Assembly (NCBI RefSeq): GCF_016918935.1
Contig: NZ_JAFFOB010000019.1
Span: 248,001 to 312,000 of the forward strand
DNA length: 64,000 nt
Direction of reading: 5' to 3'
Source of the DNA: Roseitranquillus sediminis
Lineage (GTDB): Bacteria; Pseudomonadota; Alphaproteobacteria; Rhodobacterales; Rhodobacteraceae
Of this stretch, positions 58,446-64,000 are shown one piece after another (the stretch's first letter is position 1; each line of letters starts with the position of its first letter). The notes below the pieces were generated by a model, which was given only the letters and a program-made list of their open reading frames with translations, had not been told where the DNA came from and searched no databases. A program made the position numbers and the translations under genes.

Positions 58446-59538
58446 TCGGGCGCTGATCCTTCATCTTGATCTGCGCGTCGCGGATCAGCGCCGCGACGCG
58501 GTAGAAGCCGTGGATCATCTTGGAGTACGGCATCAGCAGGAAGAATGCGAGGACCGTGCCCAGATGAAGCGCCAGTAGCGGCTGCACCGCCGCCGTCCCC
58601 GTCGCGGCATAGAGCACCAGGCCCGTGAGACCGGTCGCCGTCAGCAGCAGCACGAACGCCATCTCGCCGCCCCAGTAGGCCGGCGCGTTGAGGTCGCGAT
58701 CGGCCTGCGTCTTGAGCCAGGCGAGCCCCAGCCCGCCCACTGTCAGGAGGATGCCACCGGGAATGCCGAGCAGCTTCGGCAGCGACCAGAAACCGTAGGG
58801 CGCAGGATAGCCCGCATAGTGCAGCAGCGTGCCTGACGAGGTCGAGGCGAAGCAGAGCAGGAAACCGTAGAGCACCGCCTGGTGCATCCAGCGCCGCGTA
58901 TCGCTGTAGCGATCCTCCTTCTCGTAGTTGCAGCCCTGCCCCTGCCCGCCGGAGAGGTTCTTCAATCTGGCGCTGTCCATCAGGGCCGCCTTCACGTGCC
59001 GCCATTGAACCGCGCCGCCGCCCACTGTCCGCCAGTAGCGGCGGAGCGACACGCCGATCGCGACCAGCGGCAGGACGAAGGCGGGCAGAAAGATTGCGAC
59101 CATGGCTCCATGCGAGAGGTAGGCGTAGAAGCCCTCGCCGCCTTGGGGCCGGATGCCCTGCACGGCAAGGAACAGCGCCGCCAGCGCCAAGACCAGAAGT
59201 CCTGCGATGGCGAGGCCCTGCCGCTGGAACAGGCCGCCGAAGCCCGAAGGCCAGGCGAAGCGGTCCCAGTCCTCCGCCCGCGTCTCGGCCAGGATGCGCG
59301 GCAAGTTCACCGCAAACTCGTGCGGGGGGGTGTACTGGCACGAATAGTAGCAGCCGCGACAGTTGTGGCAGAGATGGGCGAGCTGCTGGATGTCGCCGCT
59401 CGCGAAGATCCGCTGCCGGTTGATCGCCGGGAAGACGGCGCAGAAGCCCTCGCAGTAGCGGCAGGCGTTGCAGATCTCGACCTGACGCTTCGCCTCGGCG
59501 ATCGTCGGGCTCTCGGCGGTCGTATCAAGCGGCGACAT
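58378..59538 (-). CDS. tcuB: Tricarballylate-type dehydrogenase electron-transfer subunit
   Basis: A 386-residue membrane iron-sulfur/haem protein. The N-terminal Cys clusters CNACRYCEGFC and CHNCRGCYYSCQYTPPHEF each supply Cys for a 4Fe-4S centre. Several hydrophobic helices follow with conserved His residues (HQAVLYGFLLCFAST, LHYAGYP, LALHLGTVLAFF). TcuB oxidises the flavin of TcuA and passes electrons to the quinone pool. It overlaps tcuA by 14 bases. Confidence 0.91.
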   Translation of the reverse strand: MSPLDTTAESPTIAEAKRQVEICNACRYCEGFCAVFPAINRQRIFASGDIQQLAHLCHNCRGCYYSCQYTPPHEFAVNLPRILAETRAEDWDRFAWPSGFGGLFQRQGLAIAGLLVLALAALFLAVQGIRPQGGEGFYAYLSHGAMVAIFLPAFVLPLVAIGVSLRRYWRTVGGGAVQWRHVKAALMDSARLKNLSGGQGQGCNYEKEDRYSDTRRWMHQAVLYGFLLCFASTSSGTLLHYAGYPAPYGFWSLPKLLGIPGGILLTVGGLGLAWLKTQADRDLNAPAYWGGEMAFVLLLTATGLTGLVLYAATGTAAVQPLLALHLGTVLAFFLLMPYSKMIHGFYRVAALIRDAQIKMKDQRPTIPQPPVRAAVSPPAWDADSRG

Positions 59539-60931
59539 GCGCGGCGGCTCCCTGTCCGGCCAGCCGCCCGAAGACGGTGCCGATGGTCATTCCGAACCCG
59601 GCCAGATAGCCCTGCCCGAGGATGCTGCCGGCCATGATTTCGCCGGCGGCCCAGATGTTGTGGTAGCGGCCCTCGGGGCCCGTCACGCGGGCCTCGTGGT
59701 CGACCTTCAACCCCAGATAGGTGAAGGTGACGCCGGGTCTGAGCGAATAGCCGTAGAACGGCGGCTCGACGATCGGCCGGGCCCAATTCGTCTTGGGCGG
59801 GTCCAGCCCCTCGGTCGCCAGGCCGTCGAGCTCCGTCGGGGTAAACGGGCCCTCGCGGCAGGCGGCGTTGAACGCGTCGATCGTCTCGCGCACGGCCGCG
59901 GGCGGCAAGCCCAGCGCCTCGGCTAGTCCCTCGATCGTGTCGGCTTCGATCGGCGGGTAGACCGAGGGCATGAAGAGGTCGATGCTGCGCGAGTCGATGA
60001 TCGCGTAGCCGACCTGGTCGGGCTGCGCGGCGACAAGCCGGCCCCAGATCGCGTAGCGCTTGGGCCAGACATCCTCGCCCTCGTCATAGAAGCGCTGGCC
60101 GTCGCGATTGACGACGACGGAGAACGGCACGCAGTCGAGCCGGGTGACGATCCCGCCGTCGTATTGCGGCGCCCGACCGTCGATCGCCACCGCGTGACAC
60201 TGGGTCGGGTCGCCGACGCTCTCGGCGCCCTGGTCCAGCATGTCCTTGAGGACTACGCCGCGGTTGTATGGCGTGCCCCGGATCAGGAAGTTGCGCGCGC
60301 TCTCACCCCAGGCGCGGGCGAGCCAGTCGATGTCCGACTGAAAGCCGCCGGAGGCGAGCACCACCGCTTTGCCCCGGACGCGGAGCCGCTCGCCGCCGAT
60401 CTCCACCTGCACCGCATCGAAGCGTCCGCCGCTCACCTCCACATGTGTCACCTGCGCCTCGTAGGCGATGGTGACTCCGAGATCCTCCGCGGTGATGTAG
60501 TAGGCGTTGACCAGCGCCTTGCCCCCGCCAAGGAAGAAGGCGTTGGTGCGACTGAGAGACAGCGTGCCGGAGAGCGACGGCTGGAAGCGCACTCCGTGCG
60601 CCTCCATCCAAGGAAGGCACTCCTCAGACGTGCGAATGGCGAGGCGCGCGAGGCCTTCGTCCGTCTGGCCCTTGGTGACGCGGATCAGGTCGTCGAAATA
60701 CTCGTTTTCGCCGTAGCTGTCGGTGAGCACGCTCAGCGGCCCGGAGTGCATGCAGCGGAAATTGCGCGTGTGACGAGAGTTTCCGCCTCGATAGGTTTCC
60801 GGCGCCCCCTCGAGGATCACCACGCGGCAGCCGCGCTCCGCCGCCTCGATCGCGGCGCAGAGGGCGGCGTTTCCCCCGCCCACGACGACGACGTCCCACT
60901 CCGTCTCGGTCAGCTGGCCCAGCCTGCTCAT
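59525..60931 (-). CDS. tcuA: FAD-dependent tricarballylate dehydrogenase
   Basis: A 468-residue flavoprotein of the fumarate-reductase/succinate-dehydrogenase type. The FAD site is DVVVVGGGNAALCAAIEAAERG; GGNSRHTRNFRCMHSGP and FFLGGGKALVNAYYITAEDLGV are TcuA-like; the C-terminal IWAAGEIMAGSILGQGYLAGFGMTIG closes the FAD domain. It converts tricarballylate to cis-aconitate. ATG 60931 has GAGGG just upstream. First gene of tcuA-tcuB, divergent from the AbrB-like gene. Confidence 0.92.
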   Translation of the reverse strand: MSRLGQLTETEWDVVVVGGGNAALCAAIEAAERGCRVVILEGAPETYRGGNSRHTRNFRCMHSGPLSVLTDSYGENEYFDDLIRVTKGQTDEGLARLAIRTSEECLPWMEAHGVRFQPSLSGTLSLSRTNAFFLGGGKALVNAYYITAEDLGVTIAYEAQVTHVEVSGGRFDAVQVEIGGERLRVRGKAVVLASGGFQSDIDWLARAWGESARNFLIRGTPYNRGVVLKDMLDQGAESVGDPTQCHAVAIDGRAPQYDGGIVTRLDCVPFSVVVNRDGQRFYDEGEDVWPKRYAIWGRLVAAQPDQVGYAIIDSRSIDLFMPSVYPPIEADTIEGLAEALGLPPAAVRETIDAFNAACREGPFTPTELDGLATEGLDPPKTNWARPIVEPPFYGYSLRPGVTFTYLGLKVDHEARVTGPEGRYHNIWAAGEIMAGSILGQGYLAGFGMTIGTVFGRLAGQGAAAHVAA

Positions 60932-61002
60932 TCCCTCACGTCCCGTCTCCGGGAAGCCTGTTCTGCGGATGCGTCCACCTCGCGAGGCCCCTTTCCTTCC
61001 AT

Positions 61003-61028
61003 GCATCCGGCTGTATACGGTCGGATGC
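61003..61028. promoter_or_regulatory. 26-bp palindromic operator between tcuA and the AbrB-like gene
   Basis: GCATCCGGCTGTATAC (61003-61018) and its mirror to 61028 form a dyad around GTATAC with 11 of 13 positions paired. A third half-site CGGATGC occurs at 60966-60972. The dyad ends 3 bases before the downstream ATG. Shape and position fit a GntR- or LysR-type operator controlling both divergent units; no regulator gene is in the window. Confidence 0.65.
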
Positions 61029-61031
61029 GAA

Positions 61032-62102
61032 ATGGGTCAACGTCCCGCATCTCCTCGTACATCGCTGTCTCCGGCACGCCGGCGATTGCTGACGCTCGTC
61101 GTCGCGACGGCGGGCACGGCTGCGTTCTGGGCGCTGAACCTGCCGCTTCCGTTCCTGTTCGGCCCGATGTCAGCGTGCCTGCTGGGTGCGCTGGTCGGCG
61201 CACCCCTGCGCGGTATGGAGCCCGTCTCGAAGGCCGCGCGCACCATCGTCGGGGTCACGGTCGGATCCTCGGTGACGCCCGCCGTCGTCGATCAATTGCC
61301 GCAGACGCTGGGATCTCTCGCACTGATCCCGGTATACATTGTGCTGATCGGGCTGATCGGCGTTCCGTTCTTCACGCGGATATGCGGGCTAGACCGAGTG
61401 ACCGCCTATTATGCCGCCATGCCCGGAGGGCTGCAGGACATGGTCGTCTTCGGTCAGGAGGCGGGTGCCGACGTGCGGGCGCTTTCCCTGATACACGCGA
61501 CGCGGATCCTGATCCTGATCGCGCTGGCACCGTGGATCCTGATGCTGGGATTCGGCGTCACCCTCGGCAACCAGATCGGCGAGTCCGCCGCCGACCTGCC
61601 GATGCGCGAGCTGGCGCTGATGGCGGCGGCGGCGATCATCGGCTGGAAGGGTGGCGAGCGCATCGGCCTCTTCGGCGCAGCCGTGCTCGGCCCGATGATC
61701 CTGACGGTGGCAATGTCGCTGACCGGCCTGATCCACTCGCGACCCCCTGCCGAGGCGATCGTGGCGGCGCAGTTCTTCATCGGCATCGGCATCGGCATCG
61801 GCTACGTGGGCGTAACCCTGCAGGAGCTCAGGAAGTACGTGCTGGCGGCCGTTGCATTCGTGCTGGTCCTGGCGGTCATCGCGGCCGGCTTTACCGAAGT
61901 CGTGGTGCTCGCGGGCTTCGCTCAGCCGCTCGAGGGCTTCCTCGCCTACGCACCAGGCGGACAGGCCGAGATGACAATCCTCGCGATCCTTGCGGACGCG
62001 GACCTGGGCTTCGTCATCGTCCATCACGTCTCGCGCGTCATGCTCGTGATCACGGGGGCGCCCATCGTCTGGCGGCTGCTGCGTCAGCGCGGGACAAGCT
62101 GA
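61032..62102 (+). CDS. AbrB-family membrane protein
   Basis: A 356-residue inner-membrane protein with about ten helices in two repeats. FLFGPMSACLLGALVGAPL and TIVGVTVGSSVTPAVV are family motifs, with YYAAMPGGLQDMVVFGQEAGAD and its second-half counterpart LEGFLAYAPGGQAEMTILA giving the internal repeat. The family was once named ammonia monooxygenase regulator, but its members are membrane proteins of unclear function, often beside organic-acid transporters. The ATG abuts the palindrome, and its ribosome site is poor. Upstream in-frame ATG 60969 is less likely. Confidence 0.88.
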   Translation: MGQRPASPRTSLSPARRRLLTLVVATAGTAAFWALNLPLPFLFGPMSACLLGALVGAPLRGMEPVSKAARTIVGVTVGSSVTPAVVDQLPQTLGSLALIPVYIVLIGLIGVPFFTRICGLDRVTAYYAAMPGGLQDMVVFGQEAGADVRALSLIHATRILILIALAPWILMLGFGVTLGNQIGESAADLPMRELALMAAAAIIGWKGGERIGLFGAAVLGPMILTVAMSLTGLIHSRPPAEAIVAAQFFIGIGIGIGYVGVTLQELRKYVLAAVAFVLVLAVIAAGFTEVVVLAGFAQPLEGFLAYAPGGQAEMTILAILADADLGFVIVHHVSRVMLVITGAPIVWRLLRQRGTS

Positions 62103-62272
62103 GCGATGCGGCTTGGCGGCAAGAAAGGGTTTGTCGACGGTGCGAGGCACATGCATACCATGGCGCGCTGCAGGCGGATCCCCGTGTAGCGCCGGAGAGG
62201 CGCGGACCGTCTGCGCCGCAATGCAAGCGCACGGAAGAGTGCGTGTCAGAGACGAAAAAGGGAGCAAGAAGA

Positions 62273-63367
62273 ATGAGCCACATGAACATCCGCGCACACG
62301 GCGCCGCCATGGCGCTGGGCGTCGTCGCCGCGGTGGCGGCGCAGGCGCAGGACGCGCCGAACCTGCAGGGTGAGACGGTCGAGTACGTCATCCCCTTCTC
62401 CGAATCCGGCGGCTCGGCGCAGTGGGCGAACTTCTACGCGCCGCTCCTGAGCGAGGCGCTGCCCGGCAGCCCGACGGTCGTCGTGCGCTATCGCCCCGGC
62501 GCCGGCTCGACCGAGGGTGCCAACTGGTTTCAGAGCAATCAGGGCAGCGGAAACGGCGTGCTGATTTTCGGCGACTCCGGCTCGACCAAGTTCCCCTACC
62601 TGCTGGGCGATCCTCGCGTGCGCTACGAGTATGACGATTGGCAGCCAGTCCTGGCGTCTGGCACCGGCGGCGTCGTCTACCTGCCGCCCGACCTCGCCGA
62701 ACGCTGGGACGGCGACGTGGACGACCTCAAGGACGAGTTCTTTCTCTACGGCAGCCAGGGCGCGACAACGCTCGACCTCGTGCCGCTACTTGCCTTCAAC
62801 ATGCTGGGCCTGCAGGTCGACCCGGTGTTTGGCGTGCAGGGCCGCGGCGACGGCCGCCTGATGTTCGAGCGCGGCGAAGCCAACATCGACTATCAGACTT
62901 CGGCCGCCTACATCGACAACGTGCAGCCGCTGGTCGACCAAGGCCTGGCGGTGCCGATCTTCACCTGGGGCTCGCTCGACGAGGAAGGCAACATCGTTCG
63001 CGACCCGACCTTCCCCGACCTGCCGTCCTTCAAGGAGGTTTGCGAGGCGACGGAGGGCTGCGAGACCGAAGGCGTCGCTTGGGACGCGTGGAAGGCGTTC
63101 TTCGTAGCCGGCTTCGCCAACCAGAAGACGATCTTCCTGCCCGGCTCGGCCCCGCAGGAGGTGGTGGACGCCTACACGCAGGCGCTCGAGGACATCAAGG
63201 CGCGGCCCGACTTCGCGGAGATCTCGGCGCAGGAACTCGGCGTCTATCCGCAGCAGACCGGCGAGGCGGCCATCGAGGCGACCGAGCAGGCCACGACGAT
63301 CAGCGACGAGGCCAAGCAGTACGTGCTCGACTGGCTGGAAGAGGACTACAACGTCACGATGGAGTGA
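62273..63367 (+). CDS. Tripartite tricarboxylate transporter substrate-binding protein (TctC-like)
   Basis: A 364-residue periplasmic binding protein. Signal peptide HGAAMALGVVAAVAAQAQ; then VEYVIPFSESGGSAQWANFY, where the usual PxxPGGxxD loop is altered to PFSESGGSAQW, and VVRYRPGAGSTEGANWF. The mature part has two lobes and is slightly longer than the usual 320 residues. It probably captures tricarballylate, citrate or a related acid for the TctA homologue. GGGAG lies about 9 bases before ATG 62273; MNIRAH three codons later is an alternative. Confidence 0.85.
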   Translation: MSHMNIRAHGAAMALGVVAAVAAQAQDAPNLQGETVEYVIPFSESGGSAQWANFYAPLLSEALPGSPTVVVRYRPGAGSTEGANWFQSNQGSGNGVLIFGDSGSTKFPYLLGDPRVRYEYDDWQPVLASGTGGVVYLPPDLAERWDGDVDDLKDEFFLYGSQGATTLDLVPLLAFNMLGLQVDPVFGVQGRGDGRLMFERGEANIDYQTSAAYIDNVQPLVDQGLAVPIFTWGSLDEEGNIVRDPTFPDLPSFKEVCEATEGCETEGVAWDAWKAFFVAGFANQKTIFLPGSAPQEVVDAYTQALEDIKARPDFAEISAQELGVYPQQTGEAAIEATEQATTISDEAKQYVLDWLEEDYNVTME

Positions 63368-63388
63368 CCCGCAGTCCCACCTGACACA

Positions 63389-63414
63389 CCGCCTCCGCCT
63401 CACGGCGGGGGCGG
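63389..63414 (+). terminator. Intercistronic hairpin between binding protein and TctA
   Basis: CCGCCTCCGCC, loop TCAC, GGCGGGGGCGG: an 11-bp stem with one T-G wobble, between the stop of the binding-protein gene and the ribosome site of tctA. No T tract. Such hairpins often stabilise binding-protein mRNA and lower expression of the membrane subunit. Confidence 0.6.
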
Positions 63415-63441
63415 CCACAGGCGCCCGTCGGAGGAGTCCCA

Positions 63442-64000
63442 GTGGACGCACTTGATATTGCCCTGCCCGCCCTCGCGTCGGCGTTCGGCATGGTCTTTCA
63501 TGTCCAGCAGCTGGCTTACATGGTCGCCGGGGTCCTGCTCGGCCTGTCGATCGGCGTGCTGCCAGGCCTCGGCGGCATCGCCGGGCTCGCGTTGGTGCTG
63601 CCGTTCATGTACGGCATGGAGCCGGTCTCGGGCCTCGCCCTGATGGTGGGGCTCATCGCCGTCATCCCGACCTCCGACACCTTCTCTTCCGTCCTGCTCG
63701 GCATCCCCGGCAGCTCGGCCAGCCAAGCTACCGTTCTCGACGGCTTCCCGCTGGCCAAGCGGGGGGAGGCGGCGCGCGCGCTGTCGGCGGCCTTCGCCTC
63801 ATCGCTCTTCGGCGGGCTCTTCGGCGCCATAATCCTGACGTTCCTCATCTTCCTTGCGCGGCCGCTGATCCTCGCCTTCGGCCTGCCCGAGATGCTGATG
63901 ATTACGATCCTCGGCCTCTCGATGGTGGCGATCCTCGCCGGCCGCGTCCCGCTCAAGGGCATCGTCGCGGCGGGACTCGGCCTCATGGCGGGCACGATCG
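63442..64000 (+). CDS. tctA: Tripartite tricarboxylate transporter large permease TctA (partial)
   Basis: The first 186 residues of a roughly 500-residue permease; it runs off the right edge. GVLLGLSIGVLPGLGGIAGLALVLPF is the TctA signature, followed by LLGIPGSSASQATVLDGFPLAKRGEAARALSAAF. The GTG start has GGAGGAG 7 bases upstream. No separate small subunit (tctB) lies between the binding protein and tctA; it may follow outside the window. Confidence 0.93.
   Translation, partial: MDALDIALPALASAFGMVFHVQQLAYMVAGVLLGLSIGVLPGLGGIAGLALVLPFMYGMEPVSGLALMVGLIAVIPTSDTFSSVLLGIPGSSASQATVLDGFPLAKRGEAARALSAAFASSLFGGLFGAIILTFLIFLARPLILAFGLPEMLMITILGLSMVAILAGRVPLKGIVAAGLGLMAGTI

Noticed and set aside
60164-62272. 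Very long plus-strand frame before the binding protein
   Set aside because: Antisense of tcuA and out of frame with the AbrB-like gene; real coding begins at ATG 62273.

Overview
The window is high-GC (about two thirds G+C or more by eye), densely packed DNA from an alphaproteobacterium, most probably a Rhodobacteraceae-type (Rhodobacterales) organism. This rests on gene content and local order: ldtR-type MarR regulator, sdhE beside an XRE regulator, lolCDE-type genes next to a short (editing-domain-less) proS, hdaA-ppk-ppx in a row, two DUF1194 proteins, a B12-dependent class II ribonucleotide reductase (nrdJ), and a tandem cold-shock protein/DUF192/tRNA-Pro cluster. The assignment is from memory of such genomes, not from a search. 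Many neighbouring genes overlap by 4 to 17 bases (ATGA/GTGA junctions).

Layout. 1-7 kb: a partial membrane gene, the trehalose pair treY-treZ (maltodextrin to trehalose), a Tat-exported M48 metallopeptidase and a phospholipase D-family protein. 7-13 kb: an ADP-forming acyl-CoA synthetase fused to a GNAT acetyltransferase (PatZ/Pat-like), a PfkB sugar kinase, and a fusion of an L-isoaspartyl methyltransferase with an erythromycin-esterase-like domain. 13-17 kb: alpha/beta hydrolase flanked by an inverted 17-bp repeat, a GNAT, thrS and a cold-shock gene with a clear terminator. 17.1-18.5 kb: an A+T-rich two-gene island directly behind thyX encoding a CD-NTase (SMODS nucleotidyltransferase) and a two-TM SLATT-type membrane protein, i.e. 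a compact CBASS-like anti-phage system. 19.5-29.5 kb: glyoxalase I, DUF1194, ldtR, sdhE, an XRE regulator, aspartate aminotransferase, a MATE exporter, a channel-like membrane protein, an epimerase, an outer-membrane barrel and parE. 29.5-31.5 kb: a second A+T-rich island with one orphan one-TM gene, an EF-hand gene remnant and an EF-hand protein with a Pro/Glu/Gln repeat tail preceded by a phased TTGCAA array. 31.7-36.3 kb: cytochrome c, DUF1194, CAP-domain protein, lolD and lolC/E, and a small exported protein.

36.6-45.7 kb: proS, AI-2E-family exporter, hdaA, ppk, ppx, a small exported protein, a TerB/J-domain protein, a GNAT and a VOC protein. 45.9-52.5 kb: nrdJ with a dyad-rich upstream region, tRNA-Pro(UGG), a glycosyltransferase-like gene, DUF192, a double cold-shock-domain protein and pdxH. 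52.6-58.4 kb: fabI, a LysE exporter, gpt, a RimJ-like acetyltransferase, aspS and a cyclopropane-fatty-acid synthase. 58.4-64 kb: a tricarballylate-type locus, tcuB-tcuA facing an AbrB-like membrane protein across a 26-bp palindrome, followed by the binding protein and the large membrane subunit (runs off the edge) of a tripartite tricarboxylate transporter.

Functionally most of the window is housekeeping (translation, DNA topology and replication control, polyphosphate, lipoprotein export, lipid and nucleotide metabolism). The accessory content of most interest is the CBASS-like island behind thyX, the orphan island behind parE, and the uncommon domain fusions and DNA dyads listed in the findings.
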